Shown here piece after piece: positions 7,520-15,823 of a stretch of 64,000 nt of DNA. A model generated the notes under the pieces. It saw only the letters and a program-made list of their open reading frames with translations. It ran no database searches and was not told where the DNA came from. The position numbers and the translations under genes were made by a program. The stretch lies in contig JAGKWO010000005.1 of assembly GCA_021151835.1 (NCBI GenBank), positions 1 through 64,000 of the forward strand. Direction: 5' to 3'. The DNA is from Gammaproteobacteria bacterium. Lineage in GTDB: Bacteria; Pseudomonadota; Gammaproteobacteria; Pseudomonadales; Cellvibrionaceae. How positions within the stretch are numbered: the stretch's first letter is position 1; every line of letters begins with the position of its first letter.

Positions 7520-7861
7520 GTGAGAAAAAGAATGGCAATTATTGCTTTATTGGTATGTGGAATTTGTAATTTAACCTATGCACAGGGACCTGGATGGTCA
7601 TCGGTTACCAAAATTAAGCGAATTATTGTAGTGTCTAACGGAGGTGTAAATGTAAGTCTTCAAAGTGATTTACAGGGCTGTACTCCGCTATCAGGTTACG
7701 GAGCCAGGTATGCGTCTCTCTACCCTGACCATCCAGGAGCTGATCGCATTTACTCTTTATTGATTGCGGCCTATCTCTCTCAACAAGACGTACAAATTTA
7801 TCTTTCCGATAACACTTGTAGAATTGGAGAGGTTGTTATAGGCGGTAATTTTAGCTATTAA
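7520..7861 (+). CDS. Integron cassette protein 5, secreted small protein
   Basis: The GTG at 7520 follows AGGAG at 7509-7513 with 6 bases between, and lies outside attC4; in-frame codons further upstream fall in the attC. The 113-residue product has a signal peptide (RKRMAIIALLVCGICNLTYA) and a mature part of about 90 residues with two Cys (QGCTPL and DNTCRIGEV). The pattern KRIIVVSNGGVNV ... YPDHPGADRIYSLLIAAYL ... VQIYLSDNTC resembles a family of small exported proteins that recurs in genomes and integron cassettes without known function. It probably acts in the periplasm or is secreted. Confidence 0.75.
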   Translation: MRKRMAIIALLVCGICNLTYAQGPGWSSVTKIKRIIVVSNGGVNVSLQSDLQGCTPLSGYGARYASLYPDHPGADRIYSLLIAAYLSQQDVQIYLSDNTCRIGEVVIGGNFSY

Positions 7862-7868
7862 TGATCGA

Positions 7869-8015
7869 GATTTAACAAGTCGCTGCAACCCGCGCACTAC
7901 GTGCGCTGAACAGTTTGTAAGTCGCAGCTTTAGCTAGGCGCGCCCGTAGCTTTGCTGCGCAAAAGTAATCCAAATAGCCACAACTTACAAACTGCCGTTG
8001 TACGCGACCTTATGG
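7869..8015 (+). repeat. attC recombination site 5, degenerate right core
   Basis: The left core TTTAACAAGTC and arms of the attC1 type are present, but the right core reads CTTATGG instead of GTTATGG and the hairpin carries an extra GC-rich segment around GGCGCGCCCG. The G of GTT is where the integrase cuts, so this site may be inactive and could lock cassettes 5 and 6 together. Confidence 0.75.
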
Positions 8016-8023
8016 AAAAAATT

Positions 8024-8362
8024 ATGCGCACTAAAATTATAGTATCGCTAACACTTAGTCTTTTTTCAGCTCTTGTTTTTGCTGAGCCTCAGAAATTGAA
8101 TTGTGACATAGGTCCTGTAACCAAAAAAATCGGCGGGTCTGACTGGTTGGTTTATAGTTGCGGGGACTCCAAAAATATAATTTTTGTAACGGCTCCGGGT
8201 AGTCCTGCTATGCCTTTTGTTTTTATACATGCAAACGGTAAGTTGAGTGGTGAAGGCACCGGGAAAAAGGAATACACTGACTCAGCATATTACGAGCTAA
8301 AACAGCTGTCTTCGGCGCAAGTAGAGAAATTAATTGAAGAAACGAAGGTTGTGAAAAAGTAG
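8024..8362 (+). CDS. Integron cassette protein 6, exported small protein
   Basis: The 112-residue product starts with a signal peptide (MRTKIIVSLTLSLFSALVFA) followed by EPQKLNCD. I chose the ATG at 8024 because GGA lies 7 bases upstream and the in-frame ATG at 8012 falls in the attC5 core. Two Cys (LNCDIG and YSCGDS) may form a disulfide. The mature part looks like a small beta protein ending in a Lys/Glu-rich helix. Function is unknown. Confidence 0.72.
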   Translation: MRTKIIVSLTLSLFSALVFAEPQKLNCDIGPVTKKIGGSDWLVYSCGDSKNIIFVTAPGSPAMPFVFIHANGKLSGEGTGKKEYTDSAYYELKQLSSAQVEKLIEETKVVKK

Positions 8363-8418
8363 CTTTTGGATTGTTTACTATACATTAAATTAAGAATGAA
8401 AGCTCAGTGTAAAAAAAA

Positions 8419-8551
8419 CCATAATAAGTCTTGCAATACGGTTCCGCTTCGCTCCACTGGATAGTTTTTTATTGCGCTTTTGCATTCGATGTTCATTGAG
8501 TGTAACTCAACGCGTAATAGAAAAGCTGCCGCTACGAAATCAGGGTAATCA
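8419..8551 (+). repeat. attC-like site 6, degenerate
   Basis: A left core-like CATAATAAGTC, the shared block TTCCGCTTCGCTCCACTGGA and a terminal GCTGCCGCTACG ... GGTAATC are recognisable, but both cores deviate from the consensus (AATAAG for AACAAG, GGTA for GTTA). The hairpin arms are poor. This looks like a decaying attC site. Confidence 0.55.
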
Positions 8552-8553
8552 CT

Positions 8554-8850
8554 ATGAAGTTATCGGAGTTTCCCATCAGCGATAATATGCAACAATGTCC
8601 GTGTTGTGATTATTTCTCTTTGGCTCAACGCGGACATTGCTTGGTCTGCCCTGTGTGTTTTTGGGAAGATGATTGTGAAGACCCGAATAACTCCAAGTGG
8701 GATGCACCATCTGACTTGAACGATAATATGTGTTTGCGCGAGGCGCGCAAAAACTTCATTCAACATGGCGCCTGGAAGCCCGAATATAGTTCGATTGTCA
8801 TTCAGGCTAGCGAAAGATCTTTGTTGCGAGTAGTGAGGCGAAACGTATAA
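8554..8850 (+). CDS. CPCC-type cysteine-rich cassette protein 7
   Basis: This 98-residue protein opens with MKLSEFPISDNMQQCPCCDY and contains a second cluster, CLVCPVCFWEDD. It matches the cysteine-rich CPCC family (Pfam Cys_rich_CPCC), predicted small zinc-binding proteins often found next to toxins or in cassettes. The rest is WDAPSDLNDNMCLREARKNF-like and helical. It is the last visible cassette, and GTATAACAAAC at its end looks like the left core of a further attC without a clear right half. Confidence 0.8.
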   Translation: MKLSEFPISDNMQQCPCCDYFSLAQRGHCLVCPVCFWEDDCEDPNNSKWDAPSDLNDNMCLREARKNFIQHGAWKPEYSSIVIQASERSLLRVVRRNV

Positions 8851-9036
8851 CAAACAACGGTGGTGAGAAAATCAATGCTTGCAACGAGGATTATTTTGCC
8901 AATAATCCGCCACTTAACACACCGCGTGAATTGACCAATCAAACTGTATTTAAGCCGTAGTTGAAGCATTGCGCTATAACGAACACCCGCATAATCCAAT
9001 ACACGGGTGATTAATCATTTTTATATGCACATTAAA

Positions 9037-9798
9037 TTAACAACCCAATTCCGTTTTCAATCCACCCAATCCACGTTCAATCGGTGCCTGAATGCTGCTC
9101 GACAGCGACGGCATTATGTTAAGGCCTGAGCGCAGTTCTACTTCATCAATAGTGACTTCCTTTGAGCAAAAATTATCATTGCGCCCGGAGTTTTGGTTCA
9201 TGATAAATGCCGAGGCTTTTACCGTGCTGCCGCTAACATAAATCACGACCTTGAAGTAAGCGGAGGGAATAATATGGAACTCATCGGCGTTGGGTAAAGT
9301 ACCAAAATAATGCTCATTTAACGGGCCAGTCACAACATAAATATCTTTGCCTGTGCGAATAAAAGTTCGTTCAGCTGACTCTAAACGTTCCCAGGGTCCT
9401 TGATTCAAATTAGCCGCTTGAGGGGTGATATTGGATAAATAATTCAGTGCGGCCCAATCCGCGGTATTGCTAAATGATGCTAATGGAACCTGATGACCGC
9501 GATCAGTGCCCAGAGTGGCGGCAGCATTGTCATAATCAGAAGGCTCCAGGGTGTTGGCGGAATTTATGCTCGGGTCAGCGCGCCAGGTGCGCGTGCGGCT
9601 AGGGCCGTCAATTGTGGAGGGTGTTGCGTGATATGCAACCCAATTTGCAAATTTTGAAGTACTATTGTTATTGAGTGTATAAATGGAGCGTTCTACAACT
9701 TGCCCTGATATTCCGGTAGGGCAACCGTGAACACAATTCGCTGCATACGCTTGTGATGAAAGTAGCAATACCGCAAGAACAAAATATAGATTTTTCAT
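9037..9798 (-). CDS. Secreted DNA/RNA non-specific endonuclease (NUC1 family)
   Basis: This 253-residue protein has a signal peptide ending in SQAYA and the NUC1/EndA beta-beta-alpha-metal core: DRGHQVP gives the catalytic His and QAANLNQGPWERLE gives the Asn magnesium ligand and following helix. Six Cys suggest disulfides outside the cytoplasm. The likely role is breakdown of extracellular nucleic acids for phosphate or nucleotides. It stands alone, convergent with the cassette array. Confidence 0.9.
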   Translation of the reverse strand: MKNLYFVLAVLLLSSQAYAANCVHGCPTGISGQVVERSIYTLNNNSTSKFANWVAYHATPSTIDGPSRTRTWRADPSINSANTLEPSDYDNAAATLGTDRGHQVPLASFSNTADWAALNYLSNITPQAANLNQGPWERLESAERTFIRTGKDIYVVTGPLNEHYFGTLPNADEFHIIPSAYFKVVIYVSGSTVKASAFIMNQNSGRNDNFCSKEVTIDEVELRSGLNIMPSLSSSIQAPIERGLGGLKTELGC

Positions 9799-9983
9799 AA
9801 TTGTTAACTCCTATAAAAATAGATAAGCCGGGGTGTTCGGTTATCGCTCGGGAGAAAACATAATTACGAGGTTCTATTACGTTAGTGTTATGTATTTATG
9901 TCAACATTAATTTTGACATCCAGATCATCGGATTAAATTATTCACCACAGACATTGTCAGAAAATTAAAGTTGAGGCACATAT

Positions 9984-10877
9984 ATGAATGCAGATATGCC
10001 AGCGGAAGAATCTGTTCGAAGAGCTGGCCTGGAAATACTTGGTGTAATTGATTCATATGTTGACGGTACGGTAAATGATGTGGATATCGAATTTTTACAT
10101 CAATACCGGGTGAACTTCAGGAAATTAAGATCGCTGATCAGTTTATTAAGGAAAACATTGCCCCAAAAAACAGTGGTTTTATTAAAAAGCAGATTGTCAT
10201 TGGTTTTCCGCAGAACAGACAGGTTGCGTAACCTGGACGTTTTTTTACTTAAGGAAAATAAGTATCGGAAAATGTTACCGGATAGTTTCAACAAGGGGTT
10301 GTCTGAGCTTTATGTTTTAATCAGGAAGCAGCGAAAAGAAGAACAACGGAAGGTCGCACGCTATTTTTTATCCAAAAGCTATGCTAACGGGATTACAGCT
10401 TGCGTTAACCAATTAGCCTTCCATCCTGTTTATGAAAAAAATTCTGCAGCCAGACCTACCTTGCAGGTAATAAAAAAACTGCTGCGCAAGCGTTATCAAA
10501 AAATTATGGAAATTGCTGCGGCAATTAATGATCTTTCAGCAGATGACGACATTCATGAATTGCGTATTGAGTTGAAAAAATTTCGTTATTTAATGGAGCT
10601 TTTTCCTGGCTTTTTTCCAAAAAAACGATTATCCGGTTTGATTGGTAAGGTAAAAAAGGTGCAAACCGTGTTGGGGGATTTTAATGATTATTCAACGCAG
10701 ATAAATTTTTTGGAAGAGTATATTGATAATAGTCGTCTGGAAATGTCGAAATCATTGAGTGGGTTAATTGCGGTGCTGCACCAGAAGAAAACAGCGGAGC
10801 GAAAAAAAGTTGGGGCGGTGCTGGAAAGCTTCTTTACTAAAAAAATGTCCGCTGAGATTGATTCAATACTGGGCTAG
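9984..10877 (+). CDS. CHAD domain protein
   Basis: This 297-residue, Lys/Arg-rich, all-helical protein has the two conserved His-containing motifs of the CHAD domain: VEFLHQYRVNFRKLRSLI near residue 35 and DIHELRIELKKFRYLMELF near residue 190. CHAD domains bind polyphosphate through these basic helices and are often found in polyphosphate granules. There is no CYTH triphosphatase domain, which often accompanies CHAD. No membrane or signal segment is present. It is a single gene. Confidence 0.85.
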   Translation: MNADMPAEESVRRAGLEILGVIDSYVDGTVNDVDIEFLHQYRVNFRKLRSLISLLRKTLPQKTVVLLKSRLSLVFRRTDRLRNLDVFLLKENKYRKMLPDSFNKGLSELYVLIRKQRKEEQRKVARYFLSKSYANGITACVNQLAFHPVYEKNSAARPTLQVIKKLLRKRYQKIMEIAAAINDLSADDDIHELRIELKKFRYLMELFPGFFPKKRLSGLIGKVKKVQTVLGDFNDYSTQINFLEEYIDNSRLEMSKSLSGLIAVLHQKKTAERKKVGAVLESFFTKKMSAEIDSILG

Positions 10878-10975
10878 CCTATCAGTATTTGCTGGAGTTG
10901 GGCTTTGCCCTCAGTAGCCTAACGGTTAGGCATTCTTTATTGGCTGCTCATTCTATCATCACATCCCATCCCCAT

Positions 10976-11000
10976 TTTTATACTTTCTTTATATCCCTCG
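10976..11000 (+). promoter_or_regulatory. Putative KdpE operator upstream of the kdp operon
   Basis: TTTATACTTTCTTTATAT followed by CCCTCGC closely resembles the Escherichia coli KdpE site as I recall it (TTTATACTTTTTTTACA followed by a C-rich stretch). It lies about 100 bases before the first kdp ORF, where a response-regulator site would be expected. A possible -10, TAATCT, occurs near 11036. Confidence 0.6.
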
Positions 11001-11077
11001 CGGTACTCTCTACAACATCTTTATACGTCCCTGCGTAATCTTGCCAATGACAACTACAAACTCATTTGAGGTGGGTA

Positions 11078-11170
11078 ATGGACTTGGTTTTTGGTGGTGC
11101 ATTGGTGATTTTTCTACTACTGAGCTGTGCTTTGGTAGCAGGTTGCAGACACTTGGGGGAACGAACATGA
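11078..11170 (+). CDS. Small membrane ORF coupled to kdpF
   Basis: ATG at 11078 is preceded by GAGGTGGG and opens a 30-residue ORF, MDLVFGGALVIFLLLSCALV..., made of one hydrophobic helix followed by RHLGERT. Its stop overlaps the kdpF start in an ATGA arrangement, indicating translational coupling. Short single-helix ORFs at this place in kdp operons occur in other gammaproteobacteria by my recollection; the role is unknown and may be to help assemble KdpFABC. Confidence 0.65.
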   Translation: MDLVFGGALVIFLLLSCALVAGCRHLGERT

Positions 11171-11256
11171 ACACGTTTTATCTGGTTGGTGCGGGGGTAG
11201 CCGTGTTTCTGCTGGTCTACCTGATTAGCGCGTTGGTGAATGCGGAGAAGCTGTAA
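11167..11256 (+). CDS. kdpF: Potassium-transporting ATPase subunit F
   Basis: This 29-residue, single-helix peptide (MNTFYLVGAGVAVFLLVYLI then SALVNAEKL) is a typical KdpF, which stabilises the KdpFABC complex in the inner membrane. Its stop overlaps the kdpA start (TAATG). The longer reading frame upstream of it has no ribosome site and is replaced by the coupled small ORF at 11078. Confidence 0.9.
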   Translation: MNTFYLVGAGVAVFLLVYLISALVNAEKL

Positions 11257-13064
11257 TGACAACGCAGGCGATTGTTTTATTAGTTGTATTTTTAACAAGT
11301 TTATTGGTGCTTGCTTATCCGTTAGGAACGTATCTGGCGAAAGTGGGTGCACCGGGAAAAATTAAAAGGTTGGGTGCCGTCGCTTTTTTAGAAAGTTTGT
11401 TTTATCGCCTGGCGGGCCCCAAAGCCACCGCAGATATGAATTGGAAAACCTATGCGATTTCGCTTTTGATATTCAATACCTTTGGGGCGTTATTCGTCTA
11501 TGCAATCCAGCGCTGGCAAGCGTGGTTGCCGCTGAATCCGCAAGCATTTGGCAATGTCTCGCCGGATTCTGCTTTTAATACGGCGGTCAGTTTTGTGGCC
11601 AATACCAACTGGCAAGGTTATGCCGGTGAAACCACCATGAGTTATTTGACGCAGATGCTCGCATTGACCTGCCAGAATTTTTTCTCGGCGGCCACGGGTA
11701 TTGCGGTGGTGTACGCATTTATCCGCGGTTTTTCATCGCGTGGGCAATCGACGGCGATTGGCAATTTCTGGGTGGATATTACGCGCGCAACACTTTATGT
11801 GCTGTTGCCCTTATCAATTTTATTTGCGGTGTTGTTGATGGCTCAGGGAGTTATCCAGAATTTTTCCGCTTACAAGGAAGTGACCCTGCTTGATCCGGTC
11901 ACATATTCGCAAGCGCAAACTAATAACGGGGAAAAAGTGTTGGATGCGCAAGGTGAGCCGGTCATGGAAGAAATAAAAGCCACTACACAAACGCTCGCGA
12001 TGGGCCCCGTTGCTTCGCAAGAGGCAATTAAAATGTTGGGTACCAACGGCGGTGGTTTCTTTAATGCGAATTCCGCGCACCCGTTTGAGAATCCGACACC
12101 GCTCAGTAATTTATTTCAAATGCTCGCCATTTTCCTGATTCCTACTGCACTGTGTTTTGCGTTTGGTCGAATGGTTGGCGATATTCGCCAGGGGTGGGCC
12201 GTGCTCGGTGCCATGACCATTATTTTTGTGATGATGACGGTAGTCGTATTGGTGGCTGAACAACAAGCACATCCTACCTTGCAATCATTGGGTATCGACC
12301 AGCAAGCCAGCCAATTGCAACCCGGTGGCAATATGGAAGGTAAGGAAGCCCGCTTTGGTATCACTGCATCCGCGTTATTTGCGGCGGTAACAACCGCAGC
12401 GTCGTGCGGTGCCGTTAACGCGATGCACGATTCATTTATGCCACTCGGCGGCATGGTGCCGCTGGTATTAATGCAATTGGGTGAAGTGGTATTTGGTGGT
12501 GTTGGCTCTGGCCTTTACGGAATGTTGGTATTTGCAATTCTCGCCGTATTTATTTCCGGGTTGATGATTGGCCGCACACCGGAATACCTCGGTAAAAAAA
12601 TCCAGGCCTATGAAATGAAAATGACGTCCATCGTTATTTTGGCCACGCCAACATTAGTGTTGTCAGGTACTGCAATTGCGGTGTCAGTTAGTGCCGGCAC
12701 CAGTAGTGTTGCGAATCCGGGCGCGCACGGATTTTCAGAAATTCTTTATGCATTTACCTCAGCGGCAAATAACAACGGCAGCGCATTTGCCGGTATTTCA
12801 GCGAATACTCCGTTTTACAACACCATGCTTGCTATCGCTATGTGGTTTGGTCGCTTTGCTGTGATAGTTCCAATACTGGCTATTGCCGGTTCACTCGCTG
12901 GAAAAATTCCTGCGCCGGTATCAGCGGGGACCATGCCGACCCACGGTGGATTATTTATCACCCTGTTGATTGGTGTCGCCCTGTTGGTCGGGGTTTTGAA
13001 CTATGTGCCCTCATTGGCACTTGGCCCCATCGTTGAACATTTGCAATTGTTTGTTGCGCAATGA
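11256..13064 (+). CDS. kdpA: Potassium-transporting ATPase potassium-binding subunit
   Basis: KdpA forms the potassium channel-like subunit of the KdpFABC pump. The 602-residue protein has about ten membrane segments and the four selectivity-filter-like loops (TNWQGYAGE, LGTNGGGFFNANSAHP, TAASCGAVNAMHDS, SAANNNGSAFAG). It is somewhat longer than the E. coli protein (557), the extra length falling in a periplasmic loop around residues 200-240. It is coupled to kdpF and followed by kdpB after 22 bases. Confidence 0.98.
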   Translation: MTTQAIVLLVVFLTSLLVLAYPLGTYLAKVGAPGKIKRLGAVAFLESLFYRLAGPKATADMNWKTYAISLLIFNTFGALFVYAIQRWQAWLPLNPQAFGNVSPDSAFNTAVSFVANTNWQGYAGETTMSYLTQMLALTCQNFFSAATGIAVVYAFIRGFSSRGQSTAIGNFWVDITRATLYVLLPLSILFAVLLMAQGVIQNFSAYKEVTLLDPVTYSQAQTNNGEKVLDAQGEPVMEEIKATTQTLAMGPVASQEAIKMLGTNGGGFFNANSAHPFENPTPLSNLFQMLAIFLIPTALCFAFGRMVGDIRQGWAVLGAMTIIFVMMTVVVLVAEQQAHPTLQSLGIDQQASQLQPGGNMEGKEARFGITASALFAAVTTAASCGAVNAMHDSFMPLGGMVPLVLMQLGEVVFGGVGSGLYGMLVFAILAVFISGLMIGRTPEYLGKKIQAYEMKMTSIVILATPTLVLSGTAIAVSVSAGTSSVANPGAHGFSEILYAFTSAANNNGSAFAGISANTPFYNTMLAIAMWFGRFAVIVPILAIAGSLAGKIPAPVSAGTMPTHGGLFITLLIGVALLVGVLNYVPSLALGPIVEHLQLFVAQ

Positions 13065-13086
13065 TTGCTGTGGTGAGGAATAGATT

Positions 13087-15174
13087 ATGAATATGTTTGC
13101 ACAAAAAGAGTCGACGAAGAATGTAAGTTTGTTTGATCCTAACCTGGTTGCACCGGCAATTGCAGATGCTTACAAAAAACTGGACCCGCGTGTGCAATGG
13201 CGTAACCCGGTGATGTTTGTGGTTTACATTGGTTCCCTTATTACCAGTGCGTTATTTATACAAGCACTACTGGGTGAAGATTGGGCCAATGCCGGATTTA
13301 TTTTTGCGATCAGTATTTGGTTATGGTTCACCGTTTTGTTTGCAAATTTTGCAGAATCATTGGCTGAAGGCCGCAGCAAAGCGCAAGCCGCTTCGTTACG
13401 CGTGTTAAAGCAAAATCTGTTTGCAAAAAAATTGGCAACACCCAAACACGGTTCCAGTTGGGAGCCGTGCCCGGTAGCGGATTTACGCAAAGGTATGGTG
13501 CTGCTCGTGGAGGCGGGCGATATCATTCCGGTTGATGCGGAAGTGATCGAAGGTGTTGCCTCGGTGGATGAAAGTGCGATCACCGGTGAGTCGGCTCCGG
13601 TAATTCGCGAATCGGGTGGCGATTTTTCTTCAGTCACTGGCGGCACGCGCGTATTGTCAGATTGGTTGGTGATTCGCGTGAGTGTTAATCCTGGCGAAGC
13701 ATTTATTGACCGCATGATTTCAATGGTGGAAGGTGCAAAACGCCAGAAAACGCCGAACGAAATTGCACTCACTATTTTACTGGTGGCATTGACAATTGTG
13801 TTTCTGATTGTGACCGTCACTCTGTTGCCGATGTCATTGTTCGCAGTAGAAGCGGCTGGCAGCGGTGAACCAGTTTCTATCACGGTGTTGATTGCGTTAC
13901 TCGTATGTTTGATTCCTACCACCATTGGTGGATTGTTATCGGCTATTGGCGTCGCAGGTATGAGTCGCATGATGCAGGCCAATGTGATCGCTACTTCCGG
14001 TCGCGCCGTGGAAGCGGCTGGTGATGTAGACGTACTCTTGCTCGATAAAACCGGCACCATCACATTAGGTAATCGCCAGGCGGCCGATTTTATTCCCGCC
14101 CCGCATGTCACTGAAGCGCAATTAGCAGATGCTGCACAACTTGCATCATTGGCTGATGAAACACCGGAAGGTCGCAGCATCGTCGTGTTAGCCAAACAAA
14201 AATTTAATATTCGCGAACGCGAAATGGCATCGCTCAATGCCAGCTTTGTTTCGTTTACTGCGCAAACGCGGATGAGTGGTATCGATATTGGCAACCGCGC
14301 TGTGCGTAAAGGTGCGGCGGATACGATGAAAAAATATGTGGAGTCGCTTGGTCGCCCGTTCCCGGATGAAGTTAGCAATGCCGTGCAAGATATTGCCCGT
14401 CGTGGCGGTACGCCGCTGGTAGTCGTCGATGACGGCAAGGTAATGGGCACCGTTGAGTTGAAAGATATTGTGAAAGGCGGCATTAAGGAACGTTTTTCGG
14501 AACTGCGCACTATGGGAATTAAAACGGTGATGATTACCGGCGATAACAAACTCACTGCTGCTGCGATTGCCGCTGAAGCCGGTGTGGATGATTTTCTCGC
14601 TGAAGCCACACCGGAAGATAAATTGAAATTGATTCGTCATTATCAAGCCGGCGGTCGTTTGGTTGCGATGACTGGTGATGGCACTAACGATGCACCTGCG
14701 CTCGCACAAGCTGACGTGGCGGTGGCGATGAACTCCGGCACCCAGGCAGCAAAAGAAGCGGGCAATATGGTGGACCTGGATTCCAACCCCACCAAGTTGT
14801 TGGAGATTGTAGAAATCGGCAAACAAATGTTGATGACGCGCGGTTCGCTCACCACATTTTCTATCGCCAACGATATTGCGAAATATTTTGCAATTATTCC
14901 CGCTGCGTTCGTGGCGACTTATCCCCAACTAAAAGCGCTGGATATTATGAATCTCACCAGTCCGGCTTCGGCAATTATGTCGGCGGTTATTTTCAATGCA
15001 CTGATTATCGTGGTGCTGATTCCGCTGGCATTAAAAGGCGTGAAATATCGTCCGCTCGGTGCGGCGTTGTTGTTGCGTCGTAATTTATTGGTTTACGGTC
15101 TGGGCGGAATTCTGGTGCCGTTTATCGGTATCAAATTGATCGACCTGATCCTGACCGCCCTGAATCTGGTGTAG
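13087..15174 (+). CDS. kdpB: Potassium-transporting P-type ATPase catalytic subunit
   Basis: This 695-residue P-type ATPase energises KdpFABC. The phosphorylation motif DKTGT has its Asp at residue 320, the actuator loop is TGES, and the hinge is GDGTNDAP. A ribosome site (GTGAGGAA) precedes the ATG. kdpC follows after 8 bases. Length and motifs fit the family, with no sign of damage. Confidence 0.98.
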   Translation: MNMFAQKESTKNVSLFDPNLVAPAIADAYKKLDPRVQWRNPVMFVVYIGSLITSALFIQALLGEDWANAGFIFAISIWLWFTVLFANFAESLAEGRSKAQAASLRVLKQNLFAKKLATPKHGSSWEPCPVADLRKGMVLLVEAGDIIPVDAEVIEGVASVDESAITGESAPVIRESGGDFSSVTGGTRVLSDWLVIRVSVNPGEAFIDRMISMVEGAKRQKTPNEIALTILLVALTIVFLIVTVTLLPMSLFAVEAAGSGEPVSITVLIALLVCLIPTTIGGLLSAIGVAGMSRMMQANVIATSGRAVEAAGDVDVLLLDKTGTITLGNRQAADFIPAPHVTEAQLADAAQLASLADETPEGRSIVVLAKQKFNIREREMASLNASFVSFTAQTRMSGIDIGNRAVRKGAADTMKKYVESLGRPFPDEVSNAVQDIARRGGTPLVVVDDGKVMGTVELKDIVKGGIKERFSELRTMGIKTVMITGDNKLTAAAIAAEAGVDDFLAEATPEDKLKLIRHYQAGGRLVAMTGDGTNDAPALAQADVAVAMNSGTQAAKEAGNMVDLDSNPTKLLEIVEIGKQMLMTRGSLTTFSIANDIAKYFAIIPAAFVATYPQLKALDIMNLTSPASAIMSAVIFNALIIVVLIPLALKGVKYRPLGAALLLRRNLLVYGLGGILVPFIGIKLIDLILTALNLV

Positions 15175-15182
15175 GAGTTTTT

Positions 15183-15755
15183 ATGAGTGCTTTACGTCCA
15201 ACCCTGGCAATTTTTTTCTTACTAACTTTGGTGTGTGGTGTTGTTTATCCTTTCATCATTACCGGTATTGGCTCGCTCGCATTTCCATCACAAGTTGAGG
15301 GCAGTTTAATAACGCGCGATGGAAAAACGGTAGGTTCTGTATTGATCGGCCAAGCGTTTACTGCGCCGAAATATTTCTGGGGGCGTCCTTCTGCTACTGG
15401 CCCTATGGCGAATAACGCCGGTGCATCCAGCGGCTCTAACCAGGGGCCATTGAATCCGGCGCTGATCGATAATGTTAAAGTGCGGATGGAAGCATTACGT
15501 GCTGCTGATCCGGATAACACTCTGCCAATTCCAGTGGATCTGGTTACTGCATCAGCCAGCGGACTGGATCCGGATATCAGCCTGGCCGCCGCTTTTTACC
15601 AGGTTGGTCGCATCGCGCGCGCGCGGCAATTCGATGAGGCAAACGTCCGGCAATTGATTGACGCTAACCAGCAACAACCGTGGTTGGGATTTCTGGGGGA
15701 GCCACGCGTTAATGTACTCACATTAAATCTGGCGCTGGATCAACTGGAAAACTAA
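15183..15755 (+). CDS. kdpC: Potassium-transporting ATPase subunit C
   Basis: KdpC is the single-span periplasmic subunit that stabilises the Kdp pump and aids potassium binding. The 190-residue protein has a membrane helix at about 8-30 and the conserved motifs YFWGRPSATGP, GASSGSNQGPLNPAL and PVDLVTASASGLDPDIS. A ribosome site (AGGAG) lies directly before the start. It is followed by kdpD after about 70 bases. Confidence 0.97.
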   Translation: MSALRPTLAIFFLLTLVCGVVYPFIITGIGSLAFPSQVEGSLITRDGKTVGSVLIGQAFTAPKYFWGRPSATGPMANNAGASSGSNQGPLNPALIDNVKVRMEALRAADPDNTLPIPVDLVTASASGLDPDISLAAAFYQVGRIARARQFDEANVRQLIDANQQQPWLGFLGEPRVNVLTLNLALDQLEN

Positions 15756-15823
15756 GCTGGCAAGATACATCGGCGACGGCGTGGCTGTGCCTTGATGGAT
15801 AATTCTTGCATTGATGAGTGATT

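Noticed and set aside
5943..8551. Repeated elements first read as a CRISPR array
   Set aside because: The repeats are over 100 bases long, imperfect, self-complementary and separated by whole genes, not by uniform short spacers.
8846..9036. A complete seventh attC after cassette 7
   Set aside because: A left core GTATAACAAAC is present, but no matching arms or GTTA right core follow before the nuclease gene.
13224..14609. Long minus-strand frame of 461 codons inside kdpB
   Set aside because: kdpB has all P-type ATPase motifs on the plus strand. The antisense frame has low-complexity Ser/Thr/Ala/Ile composition and no ribosome site.
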